Positions 17,091-26,091 of a stretch of DNA of 42,671 bases are shown here, in pieces. The stretch covers positions 1 to 42,671 of the forward strand of contig JAHDWH010000024.1 in the NCBI GenBank assembly GCA_023384455.1, given 5' to 3'. Positions within the stretch are counted from its first letter, which is position 1. Each line of letters starts with the position of its first letter. This DNA is from Caldilineaceae bacterium (GTDB lineage: Bacteria > Chloroflexota > Anaerolineae > Caldilineales > Caldilineaceae). The translations under genes and the position numbers were made by a program. Below the pieces are notes generated by a model. That model searched no databases and was not told the origin of the DNA. It was given only the letters and a program-made list of their open reading frames with translations.

Positions 17091-17129
17091 AAAAGGGCTG
17101 TTAGTTTCGATTGGCTGACAGCCCTTTTT
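17091..17129. terminator. Bidirectional terminator between SBP and thiolase genes
   Basis: AAAAGGGCTGT (17091-17101) pairs with ACAGCCCTTTTT (17118-17129), 16-base loop. T-runs are present on both sides. On the minus strand it closes the operon that begins with the two-component system. Confidence 0.75.
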
Positions 17130-17179
17130 CTCTAGTGGGTAGGTGTATTGCGAGTAGACCAGAGTGGAAGAGGCAAGGA

Positions 17180-19168
17180 TCACTTCTGGGTAGTTGGCAG
17201 AAAGAGTTTGTATGGAAGTTGCCAGAAAAGCGTTTCCGGGTTGAGCAGATGCTCGTCTGCGGTGGTGTTGTCAATAGGATAGCCTGCGGCGTAGTTGCGC
17301 AGGTGATTTTTGACGATTACTGGAGCAGGCAGTTCCCCCAGAAAACCAATCATCGGCAACTCCAGCGCCCAAATATCGAGAATCTCCTGGAATATGCGGT
17401 TGCGTTCAACCCCATCGGCCTGGACTGCAATCTGATCCCACTTGCTCCAAATGTCACGGATCCAGTGCCCCACAGGCGGTTCCTCACTCACTGGATCGCT
17501 CCCGCCAGTGCTCCTCCATTTGCCCCAGGCCAGCCCCCAGGGCCGATCCCAAGTTGTGCCGAGAAAGATTCCAGGGTCCGCCAGGGGTAGGACAGTACGA
17601 TCACCGCCCCACCAAGCGGCGCTAACATCGTTGCTGTTGCAATGTTGATTATACACATCGCGTTCCAGCGCTACGTAACTGGCGGTGATCCCCACCGCGG
17701 CGAAGAATTCGATAGCCTTCTGCGCAGCCTGTTCTTCGGCGGAACCGACAGCCGCTATGCCTTCAATAGTGAAGCTGATAGCATCGCTGCTGCCTGGATA
17801 GACGCGGGGGCCGTTGGCGCTGCCGCGCAGGTAGCCTGCCTGATCGAGCAGTTGTTCAGCCTGGGCTTTGTCGGAACCGATGTGAGCATTGGAAAGTGTA
17901 GGGTAGAATTGGGGCGATTTGCTTAGCGGGCTGTACTGGCGCGGGGTGCCTGTGCCGCCGTAGAAACTTGTGTTGAGCAGGGCACGATCGACAGCAAGAG
18001 AAAGCGCAATCCGCACATCTCTTGCTTGAAAGAAGGCGCGCAATCGTTGATCTTTGGTCGTCAGATTGAGTTGGATTCCAATATGACCGGCGGAGACACC
18101 CAGAAGTGTACGGTAGCCGCCGGCTGCCTCGTTGGATTGGAGCAGCGGCAGGTCGCCGGGTATATGGCGGGCCTGAAAGTCGATTTCGCCATCGAAAACC
18201 CACTGGGTGAGGGTGCTGGTTTCGCTAAAGTGTTTGTGTTCTACCCGATCTGTGTAGGGCAATTGCTGATTGGCGCTGTCCACGGCGTAGTAGTAGGGGT
18301 TGCGCTGCATAATAAAGGGGTCCTGGCTGATGGGTGTAGTGACCACCCACGGGCCGAGAGACGGTTTCGCCGGGTTGCCGCTCCAGTCGGTACGGCTGTT
18401 GTAATAATCCACCCAATGGCTGAAGCCTGCCGCGGTGTATTCCGCCTGTAATGCGGCCCAATCAGTCGTCAATTCCTTGTGAAACTGCTTCAAATAATGA
18501 CCTGGGGCGTAAAAGGCATTGTAGGGCCGTATCAATTTGAAGGCAAAGAGTGGATTGGGTTGGGTGAACTGGCAGCGCACTGTCTGGGCATCGACAACTG
18601 TGAGGGCCATTATTGTGCCATCTGCAGATCGCCAGTCACTGGACGGCCAGCCAGTCAATTCACTGTTGAGCAGTTCCCGGTCATACCAATAGCGAATGCT
18701 CTCCGCGTCGAAGGCTGCCCCGTCCGACCACTTCAACCCCTGGCGCAGATGGAAAGTCCAAATGGTGGCGTCGTTGTTGGTTTCCCAGGATTCGACGATG
18801 TGAGGCTGCAAGTTGAGTGACGCATCGAACCAGACCAACGCCTTGTCCTGCATCTTTGTCGGACCCCAACGGTCGCCCACACCCTTCAGTCCCCGGCGCA
18901 GAATGCCGCCGTAGGCGCCGGTCTGCTCGATGGTGGGAATGATCAGCGGCGTTGCGGGCAGGCGCTGGTCGATAGCGGGCAGCAAGCCCTGACGCACCAG
19001 TTCTGCCAGCATTGGTGCCTCGCTGTAGGTGTTCGCAGCGGAGACGCGACGAACCGTTGACGTTTTTGGAACAGCCAGTGTCGTGGCCGCGACGGTCAGG
19101 GCTGAAGCTCCGGCTATGCGCAGGAACTCTCGACGGGACACACGGGAATGGGATAGAAACCTTCGCAT
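17180..19168 (-). CDS. Tat-exported ABC-type solute-binding protein, family 5
   Basis: 662 residues from the ATG at 19168, with AGGAG nearby. A twin-arginine signal is clear: SRREFLRIAG (Arg12-Arg13), then ASALTVAATTLAV. The mature part follows the peptide/nickel-binding SBP_bac_5 family: WETNNDATIWTFHLRQGLKW, SDGAAFDAESIRYWYDREL, ALSLAVDRALLNTSFYGGTG. It would bind oligopeptides, sugars or similar solutes outside the membrane. There is no permease or ATPase gene nearby, so it must share a distant transporter or act only as a binding or sensing protein. The C-terminus PYKLFLPTTQK recalls the tail of the neighbouring protein. It follows that gene by 29 bases, same strand. Confidence 0.9.
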   Translation of the reverse strand: MRRFLSHSRVSRREFLRIAGASALTVAATTLAVPKTSTVRRVSAANTYSEAPMLAELVRQGLLPAIDQRLPATPLIIPTIEQTGAYGGILRRGLKGVGDRWGPTKMQDKALVWFDASLNLQPHIVESWETNNDATIWTFHLRQGLKWSDGAAFDAESIRYWYDRELLNSELTGWPSSDWRSADGTIMALTVVDAQTVRCQFTQPNPLFAFKLIRPYNAFYAPGHYLKQFHKELTTDWAALQAEYTAAGFSHWVDYYNSRTDWSGNPAKPSLGPWVVTTPISQDPFIMQRNPYYYAVDSANQQLPYTDRVEHKHFSETSTLTQWVFDGEIDFQARHIPGDLPLLQSNEAAGGYRTLLGVSAGHIGIQLNLTTKDQRLRAFFQARDVRIALSLAVDRALLNTSFYGGTGTPRQYSPLSKSPQFYPTLSNAHIGSDKAQAEQLLDQAGYLRGSANGPRVYPGSSDAISFTIEGIAAVGSAEEQAAQKAIEFFAAVGITASYVALERDVYNQHCNSNDVSAAWWGGDRTVLPLADPGIFLGTTWDRPWGLAWGKWRSTGGSDPVSEEPPVGHWIRDIWSKWDQIAVQADGVERNRIFQEILDIWALELPMIGFLGELPAPVIVKNHLRNYAAGYPIDNTTADEHLLNPETLFWQLPYKLFLPTTQK

Positions 19169-19197
19169 GGGTACATCTCCTTTGCACGGCAAAACGG

Positions 19198-22100
19198 TTA
19201 GGGCAGAGGCCTCAGAATTACCGGCAGGTAAATTCCCAGACCGGTTTGTAGGGGTACATTGCGACGCACAAGCCGATCCACAACAGTGATTGTCTCACTC
19301 TGGAAATCTATGAAACCGGGTCGGCTGACGCGGAGCTGATAGTCACCGGGCGGCACAAAGAAGCTGAAGTAGCCGTCCACCGCTGTAGTCTGGGGATTGA
19401 TCTGATCGTAGACTGCCGCTGGCCATTCCACCCAGCGGCTGCGCACCGTATCGGTGTAGTAGAGTGTGACCGTCGCGCCAGGAAGTTTTGTGTCCAGTCC
19501 CTTCTCCGCATCGTAGACGTAACCATCCGGGTCGATGGTGGCATTGATTTGTACATTGCCACAGGGCAATTGCAGCACCATAACAGTGAGACCGCTGGGA
19601 GGTATAAACGAAACGGTGTAACGCCCATCCCCCGCGGCGGCGAGAGGAAAGTCTACGTTGTTGACTTTGAGCGTGACCGGCCCCTGGGTTGCGGGAACGG
19701 TTACCGTCGTCGGAATGCTGGGGACCAGGCGCAAAGTCAGAGCGCCGTTGGGGTCGGCGCAGCCCGTCCCATCGTCCAAATGCTGGATTACGTAGCCTTG
19801 CTGGAAGGTGACACCGACAGGATCGTAGCACAGGGACGAATTGACTGTCAGCGTGTAGGCTGTCGCCGGTGATATACCGTAGCCTGTTTCTACAGTGGCG
19901 GTGAAGATGTGTTGACTGTCAGGCAGTTCCGATGTAGAGGTGATCTGCCAAGTGTTTTCATCGCTGACAGTTGCGCCGCCGAGGTCCTTGCCGTTGCCCC
20001 AGAGGTCGATCATACCCCCCATCTGTGCAACGCCAGCGAAAGTGGGTTGTTTTTGGTTGGTAACACCGCAGATCGGCGACGTGATGGCCGGGGCCACCGG
20101 CACCCGGGCGGGCCAATCCTGCCCAAATTCGCTTGTATTACCGGCCGCGTCGGTAGCCGTAGCCGTCACTTCCAGGCCGGTGAAGGCGCTGCCTTTGCTA
20201 AAGGACCAAACGCCTGACCCGTCAGCAGTCACACTGCCTTCGTACCAACGCCCTTCGCCGTGCTGATCCGTGAAGATCTCAATTCTGCAGTTGGCACACG
20301 CTGTACCCCTAGCTGTACCGGCTTGCTGGTTGAATGCCAGGATGACCGGCGCGGGCAGTTCGGTGTTGCCCGCCCACGCCAGATCGATGCCAAGTTCGCC
20401 GTTGTTATAAATGCTGTTCTGGGTGAGGGTCTGTCGTACCGAAGTCGCGCCAGTGATGCGCACACCGGAGGAGCCGTTGTTGTAGATGGCATTGTTGTGA
20501 TAGTTGCCGGGTGCTGCGCCGTTGTTGATTGTTAATCCTACCCGCTGACTGTCACGGATCACATTGCTTTCCATACTCAGAGTGCCAACACTATTCCCCA
20601 CAAAAAGCCCCCACCGATTGTAGGCGAATTCATTGTGTGAGATGTCGGTGTTGGCTGCGCCGCTAGCCGCATAAATACCATCATAATTGAAGGCGATGAA
20701 GTTGCCGTCGGCTTTTGATGGACCACCAATAACGGTATTCGTGGGGTCTCTATCTATAGAGATGCCCACTGAATTGCTATTCAATCCTTTTGTGCGGTCA
20801 GCGGATGCACCGATGTTATTGCGTTTGAGGGTGTTGTCCGCTGCGCCAAATAAGACGCCAATTTCATGGAACCAATTACCGGCGATCTGATTGTCTATGA
20901 TCATATTCTGTTCCGCGCCACCGTAAAGGCTCATACCGCGGTATTGAGGCAAAGCCTTATCTCCGGTGGCGTTGGCCCCAAGTATATTGTGGGAGAAGGT
21001 GTTGTTGCGTGTATTGTTGAGCTGTATACCTCCCCACGGATTGCTGGCAACTACGTTGTTATTAACCAGATTGTCATAGCTGCCATCACCCAACTGAATG
21101 CCAGTATCGGCGTTCCCCATAGAAGTCTGCCCGTCGGCGTCAATGCCGATGTAATTGCCCGTGATTGTAGTGCTATAGACACCGCTTCCCCACAATCCAA
21201 GCCCGACAGCGCCGTTGTTGGCGATAATGTTGCGATCACCATCGCCATCGCCACCAATCACATTGCCTCGACCCCAAACAACAATCCCGTGACCTCTATT
21301 GCCCCGTTCGGTGAGGTTACCGTTGGCAAAGTCCCAAGTCGCGCCACCATCGGTCGAGCGTAACAATCCATCCATCATTGTAGCCTGCCACAGTACCCCA
21401 TCCGGAGCCATTTCCAGGGCGGTCAACCATTTTACGTTCCTGTCGATGTTTGGATTCGGAAGTGTCCAGGTATCTCCCCGGTCAGTGCTCTTGTAGACAC
21501 CGATGATGGAGGGCCAACGGTAGGTGTAGGTGAGCCACAGGGTATTGGACCCACCAAAGGCGATATCAACCGGTTTGGCCTGATCGGGTACGATACCATT
21601 GGTAAGAGCAAGCCAGGAAGCGCCATTGTCGGTCGAACGCTTGGGATACGCGCCTTCGCCGGTGGAATTCGTCACGTAGAGCGTAAGATTGGGAACAGTA
21701 TAGTCCGGTGGGATGGCGATGCGCCCCACATCGTAGCTATCCAATCCAGTGTTGGCGGGAGAAAAACTGTTGCCGTAATCATCTGAACGGAAGAGCGAGC
21801 CAGCCGAAGCGGTGGTGCCCACAAATACCGTACCGTTCATGGCCGGTGCGAAGATCGGTGGAATCGCCACGGCCAACCCCGGTCGCCACGTGCTGCCGAG
21901 GATGGCCGTCACCACTTCTGCTTCGGCCGGGGAAAGGATGTCCGGGCGATCTTCCGCCACCAGACCCGCCTGTTGGCGGGCAAATTGAAGTAATTCTGTG
22001 CCTCCCATCGCTGGCACGTTGACAAGCGCGGGTCTACTTTCCTTCGCGCGCGCGTTCACTGCGCTCAGGTTCAAATCGGTCCAGGTGATGCCGTCGTCAA

Positions 22101-24006
22101 AGGAGCGATAGAGGCCTCCGCTATATTCTGTGCCGGTCCAGACTGGATTGTTGCCGAAGTAGACGTAACGGTTTGTACCAAATTTGGCCGAAATCGCCAA
22201 ACTGAGGATATTTCTGTCTGCGCTGTTGGGAGTAACGTCGGTCCACGATGCGCCGCCATCCAGCGACCGGTAGAGGCCGTCTTTGCTACCAGCGAAGATA
22301 GTCTGGTCGGTCGCGTAGCCGGGCGAAATGGCCAGTGCCGTGATCTGCTGGTTACCCAGGCCGTTGTTGACTTGCTGCCAGGCCTGTCCACCGTCGGTCG
22401 AGCGGTAGATGCCTGTCCCCAGGTCACCAGGGCTGCCTGTACCAACGAAAATTGTCTTGTCGATCTGATAGGACGGTGAAAAAGCCAACTGTGAGACGCG
22501 TACGTCCCGGGTGCCATCGATGTCCAGACCGATGCGGTTGCCGAGGATATGGTTGTTGTCACCGTTGATGCGGATGCCTTCATTGCCGCTGGCGGTGATC
22601 AGGTTACCTGCTCCCGGTTCACTGCCACCAATGATATTATCGTGACCGTCCGCGCCGATTTCGATGCCACTAAGTTTGTTTGGCAGAAAGCCGGTGCCAT
22701 CTGCTCTTGTGCCAATGTAATTTCCCAAGACAATATTGTGTGAGGTCTGTTGCCCCCATGTGCCAAGGATGATTCCCACCCCAAGATTGCCAGCAATCAC
22801 ATTGCGTTGTCCTAGCGACCTCCCTCCAATTGTATTGTGGTCTGCACCATACGAAACTCGAATTCCTTCATAACGATTCCCGTTGGCGTTTTGTCCGCTT
22901 GCGTCAAGTCCCACCCAATTTCCGACAATCAGATTGTTCGTCGTTCCCTCGTGCCAAAGTGCAATCCCCAATGCTCCGCAGCCAGCAACGCGATTGCCCT
23001 GTCCTTGTGGTCCAGAGCCAATTGTGCGGTCGCCACCGACTGTATTCCCAGAAGCACCCTTACGTAAAGAGATGCCATCGCCCGTAAAGTTGACGATCTG
23101 CAATCCACGCACAGTATTGTTATCGGAATTGATGTAGAGACCACTGATCCAACGCATAGAGTGACGTGTACGAAGTTCAACCGCTACAGCGTTGATACCG
23201 CTATAGGTTGTACCACTCACGTTCAGTTCCTGCCAGCCATCGTCAGCCCACTCTGATTCTTTATTGGCTAGATTCCCCACCCAATCCCCGTGCCGGGCCA
23301 GTATCGAAGTAAAGAGACCGGCCTTGGAATTGTGTTTGACACTGAGTTCGATCTGTTGTCCAGGCTGCACTTGAATCCATACGGGGCTACGTAGATCATC
23401 GTCTGGTCGATCAGTCAACAGGCCCCTGCCACCCGTAGGATCGTAGTAGGTGTACGCATCCCAGGCTTGGGCAGATGAGACAATCTGCAGACTCTGGGGA
23501 GCGGAAACATACTCTTGTGTACTCAGCAGACGCGTGTGTCCCGGTTTGTCATCGAACGAGACCCAGTGATCCAGCCCACTGGTAAAACCTCCGTTTTCGA
23601 TAATGTCAACGCCGTCGATCCACAGTTCGACGTTATCGAGATATGTGGACTCTTGCAGGCTACCCAACTGGCCGCCATCTAAAATCACGCCAGCGTTGCT
23701 GGCATCGATAGTAACGCCGCCCTGGGATAAATTGGGCAGGCCGCCGCTTGTCAAGGCAATCGTCGCCGGATTCGTCGGCGGAAACACGGCCGCATCAAAG
23801 AGAATCGTGTCACCACTCTGCGCGTCCAAAATGGCCTGACGCAGCGTGCCCGCCCCGCTATCCGCTGGGCTGGTGACGGTTATTGTATTGCTGGTGCTCG
23901 CGCTTGCCCGCCCTACCGTCGAGTCTGTCTGTCTCCCTGCCATACCAAAGATAAACAGACAACTAACGATGGTGGACAGAATTACCGAAAGATGTCGCGT
24001 TTGCAT
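19198..24006 (-). CDS. Secreted beta-helix protein with jelly-roll and Asp-box propeller insertions
   Basis: 1602 residues. Signal peptide about 1-37, then the cap of a right-handed beta-helix (ITVTSPADSGAGTLRQAILD). At about 120-290 a jelly-roll, carbohydrate-binding-like domain interrupts it (NGGFTSGLDHWVSF to ELRTRHSMRW). The helix resumes (INSDNNTVRGLQI) with roughly 50-residue repeats of GNxIGxDxxG...NxIGG to 500. A propeller with seven Asp-boxes follows (STDGGQAW 536, SLDGGASW 581, SFDDGITW 635, SDDYGNSF 741, STDNGASW 791, STDRGDTW 840, STDGGATW 884). The helix continues 900-1215, then Ig-like segments and a carboxypeptidase-regulatory-like domain (about 1485-1590). The tail is GIYLPVILRPLP. 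The ATG follows AAGGAG. Codon bias is less GC-rich than in housekeeping neighbours. Enzyme activity is unknown; adhesion or polysaccharide binding is likely. Confidence 0.88.
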   Translation of the reverse strand: MQTRHLSVILSTIVSCLFIFGMAGRQTDSTVGRASASTSNTITVTSPADSGAGTLRQAILDAQSGDTILFDAAVFPPTNPATIALTSGGLPNLSQGGVTIDASNAGVILDGGQLGSLQESTYLDNVELWIDGVDIIENGGFTSGLDHWVSFDDKPGHTRLLSTQEYVSAPQSLQIVSSAQAWDAYTYYDPTGGRGLLTDRPDDDLRSPVWIQVQPGQQIELSVKHNSKAGLFTSILARHGDWVGNLANKESEWADDGWQELNVSGTTYSGINAVAVELRTRHSMRWISGLYINSDNNTVRGLQIVNFTGDGISLRKGASGNTVGGDRTIGSGPQGQGNRVAGCGALGIALWHEGTTNNLIVGNWVGLDASGQNANGNRYEGIRVSYGADHNTIGGRSLGQRNVIAGNLGVGIILGTWGQQTSHNIVLGNYIGTRADGTGFLPNKLSGIEIGADGHDNIIGGSEPGAGNLITASGNEGIRINGDNNHILGNRIGLDIDGTRDVRVSQLAFSPSYQIDKTIFVGTGSPGDLGTGIYRSTDGGQAWQQVNNGLGNQQITALAISPGYATDQTIFAGSKDGLYRSLDGGASWTDVTPNSADRNILSLAISAKFGTNRYVYFGNNPVWTGTEYSGGLYRSFDDGITWTDLNLSAVNARAKESRPALVNVPAMGGTELLQFARQQAGLVAEDRPDILSPAEAEVVTAILGSTWRPGLAVAIPPIFAPAMNGTVFVGTTASAGSLFRSDDYGNSFSPANTGLDSYDVGRIAIPPDYTVPNLTLYVTNSTGEGAYPKRSTDNGASWLALTNGIVPDQAKPVDIAFGGSNTLWLTYTYRWPSIIGVYKSTDRGDTWTLPNPNIDRNVKWLTALEMAPDGVLWQATMMDGLLRSTDGGATWDFANGNLTERGNRGHGIVVWGRGNVIGGDGDGDRNIIANNGAVGLGLWGSGVYSTTITGNYIGIDADGQTSMGNADTGIQLGDGSYDNLVNNNVVASNPWGGIQLNNTRNNTFSHNILGANATGDKALPQYRGMSLYGGAEQNMIIDNQIAGNWFHEIGVLFGAADNTLKRNNIGASADRTKGLNSNSVGISIDRDPTNTVIGGPSKADGNFIAFNYDGIYAASGAANTDISHNEFAYNRWGLFVGNSVGTLSMESNVIRDSQRVGLTINNGAAPGNYHNNAIYNNGSSGVRITGATSVRQTLTQNSIYNNGELGIDLAWAGNTELPAPVILAFNQQAGTARGTACANCRIEIFTDQHGEGRWYEGSVTADGSGVWSFSKGSAFTGLEVTATATDAAGNTSEFGQDWPARVPVAPAITSPICGVTNQKQPTFAGVAQMGGMIDLWGNGKDLGGATVSDENTWQITSTSELPDSQHIFTATVETGYGISPATAYTLTVNSSLCYDPVGVTFQQGYVIQHLDDGTGCADPNGALTLRLVPSIPTTVTVPATQGPVTLKVNNVDFPLAAAGDGRYTVSFIPPSGLTVMVLQLPCGNVQINATIDPDGYVYDAEKGLDTKLPGATVTLYYTDTVRSRWVEWPAAVYDQINPQTTAVDGYFSFFVPPGDYQLRVSRPGFIDFQSETITVVDRLVRRNVPLQTGLGIYLPVILRPLP

Positions 24007-24056
24007 AGTTACTCTCCTTAGGTTGGCGCGTCAACACCATTTTTTATGAGGTATAT

Positions 24057-25982
24057 CTACGGCCCCACACCCGCCCACACCATCAGCAACGACTCACCAC
24101 CCGTCACCAAATCCAACGCCCCATCCCCGTCCAAATCCACCCAGGCCAGCCGTGTAATCTGCCCGGTCTCGCCGATGGAATGGGCTGTCCAGGGAGCGGC
24201 GAAGGGGGAATCGTCGCTCTGCCAGAAGATCAGTTCAGGGCCTTGCGCGAAGTTCCCGCTGCTCGTAATCAAGTCGATACGCCCATCCTTGTCCACGTCA
24301 GCCGCAATTAATCCCTGGACATTTGCTGGAAGTATGCCAACGGGGCTGCTTTCCCAAAGACCGTCCAGGGGTGTACCGTCGTTCTGCCAGAGGACGATCT
24401 GCGGGTCTCCGTGCCGTGAACCCGCCGAAAACAGGTCCAGATCGCCGTCCCCATCCACATCGGCCAGGGCCAGGGCGTAGACATCCCCCGGCGCGTCCCC
24501 GATGTCCATGGCCTGCCAGGGATTGTCAAAGGGCGTGCCGTCGTTGACCCAGGCGATGAGTTCGTAGTCCTCATCCCGCCGCCCGCCGCTGATCAGGTCC
24601 ATATCTCCGTCGCCGTCCAGATCGACCAGTTCCAGCGCCAGAACAGAATCATCGGCAGCGCCCAATTCGTAGGAACTCCATTGCCCGCCCGCCAGAGGGC
24701 CAGGATTTTCCCATAAGTGAAGTTCCACGTCCGCCGCACCGCTGCCGGTGATCAGGTCCGGGTCGCCGTCGCCGTCCAAATCGGCGGCCAGCACAGTCTG
24801 CACCTCGGCCTGGCTGGTTCCCACATCGATCTGTGACCAACCGCCAGCAAAGGGTTCCCCATTGTTCTGCCACAGAATGATCTCGAAATCTTCATCCGTC
24901 GTCCCACCGGACACCAGGTCTGTGTCCCCGTCACTGTCGAAGTCGAGGGCAGCCAACTGGAGAATAATGGCCGTGCTTTTCCCAATCGTCGCCTGCTGCC
25001 AGGTGGGGCCGTCCATTCGTCCCGGATTCTCAAAGGCCAGGATGCGATTGCTGGCTCCCACACTGGCGAGAACGATGTCCGGGTCGCCGTCGCCGTCCAG
25101 GTCGGGCAGGATCGGGCTGCGTACAAAGCCGACCGTATCGGTCAGCACACGCCCATTGCGGAAGAAGGGTGATTGACTCTCCAGTTCCAGCGGACCAGCC
25201 GGGACGATAGCGCCGTAGATCGCCAGATCGTCGATGAGCATATCCGTCTGATAGGAACGGCCTTCCAGCACAACCGGGCGAACAGCGAAGACGTCCAGAT
25301 CGATGGGGTTTTCCGGCGCAAATTTCAATTCGCCGTCCCGATAGAAATGCACCAACCCATCCTGGTCCACTTCCAGACGGTAGCGATGCCACTGGTCATT
25401 GAGCGGTGTGTACGTTTCCCGCTGCCGTTCGCTGCCCAAGAAATACTCGATATAGTCCTGTTCGGTTTCAGCGCCGACATGAATGCCGACCAGAGGAATT
25501 GGCTGCTGTTCAATGCCCGTGTATTCACCCTCCAATGCCGCCTGGCTGAAGCCAATGTCCAGGCTCTGCCAGTGTTCGTGGCCCGTTGTCCCTTTGGCCC
25601 AGAATTCAATGGCCGCGCCCTGGCGCAGGTCCACCTGAAAGCGGGAAGTGATGCCGCTGCTGTAATTGCCGTCACCGCTGGGGTCCAGTGCCCAACTTCC
25701 CTCGCGTCCCACTTTTTCCTTCACCACCGGTAAAGGTTCGCCCCAAGACTTCCAATCAGTGATAGGGAGTGTTCGTCCCCAGCCCTCCGCATAGGCAGGG
25801 GCAGGCACCTCAACTGTCGGCAGTTCGATTCTGACTTCAACCAGTGGGGCCTCTGCCGTAATCGCATCGGTCTTTTCAGCAAGCGGCGGTTCCACTTCCA
25901 CTTGGAAGAAGATCAGAAAAATAGCAAACAATACAAGCAGGCTGATGAGAAAGAGGAGAGTGGCCAAGGTTCGGGCGCGCAT
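24057..25982 (-). CDS. Membrane-anchored ConA-like/VCBS (FG-GAP) propeller protein
   Basis: 641 residues; AGGAGG precedes the ATG. One hydrophobic segment (about 7-27, LATLLFLISLLVLFAIFLIF) is a signal anchor with no cleavage site seen. A LamG/concanavalin-like domain follows (about 90-265: GAAIEFWAKG, HRYRLEVDQDGLVHFYRDGE, TDMLIDDLAIYG). Then seven VCBS/FG-GAP repeats, each with an EF-like calcium loop: DLDGDGDPD, DFDSDGDTD, DLDGDGDPD, DLDGDGDMD, DVDGDGDLD, DVDKDGRID, DLDGDGALD, predicting a seven-bladed calcium-binding propeller outside the cell. It lies 109 bases after the histidine kinase and 50 bases before the beta-helix gene on the same strand. A sensing or binding role with those partners is inferred. 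Confidence 0.88.
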   Translation of the reverse strand: MRARTLATLLFLISLLVLFAIFLIFFQVEVEPPLAEKTDAITAEAPLVEVRIELPTVEVPAPAYAEGWGRTLPITDWKSWGEPLPVVKEKVGREGSWALDPSGDGNYSSGITSRFQVDLRQGAAIEFWAKGTTGHEHWQSLDIGFSQAALEGEYTGIEQQPIPLVGIHVGAETEQDYIEYFLGSERQRETYTPLNDQWHRYRLEVDQDGLVHFYRDGELKFAPENPIDLDVFAVRPVVLEGRSYQTDMLIDDLAIYGAIVPAGPLELESQSPFFRNGRVLTDTVGFVRSPILPDLDGDGDPDIVLASVGASNRILAFENPGRMDGPTWQQATIGKSTAIILQLAALDFDSDGDTDLVSGGTTDEDFEIILWQNNGEPFAGGWSQIDVGTSQAEVQTVLAADLDGDGDPDLITGSGAADVELHLWENPGPLAGGQWSSYELGAADDSVLALELVDLDGDGDMDLISGGRRDEDYELIAWVNDGTPFDNPWQAMDIGDAPGDVYALALADVDGDGDLDLFSAGSRHGDPQIVLWQNDGTPLDGLWESSPVGILPANVQGLIAADVDKDGRIDLITSSGNFAQGPELIFWQSDDSPFAAPWTAHSIGETGQITRLAWVDLDGDGALDLVTGGESLLMVWAGVGP

Positions 25983-26091
25983 ACGGACCTCCTATGGAGC
26001 CGGAGTGGGGACACTCACGGCTTGGGTATAGAGTAGTGGACGAACGAGGAAACATCTTGCCAGCAATGTGGCGAAAAATATCAAAAATGTG

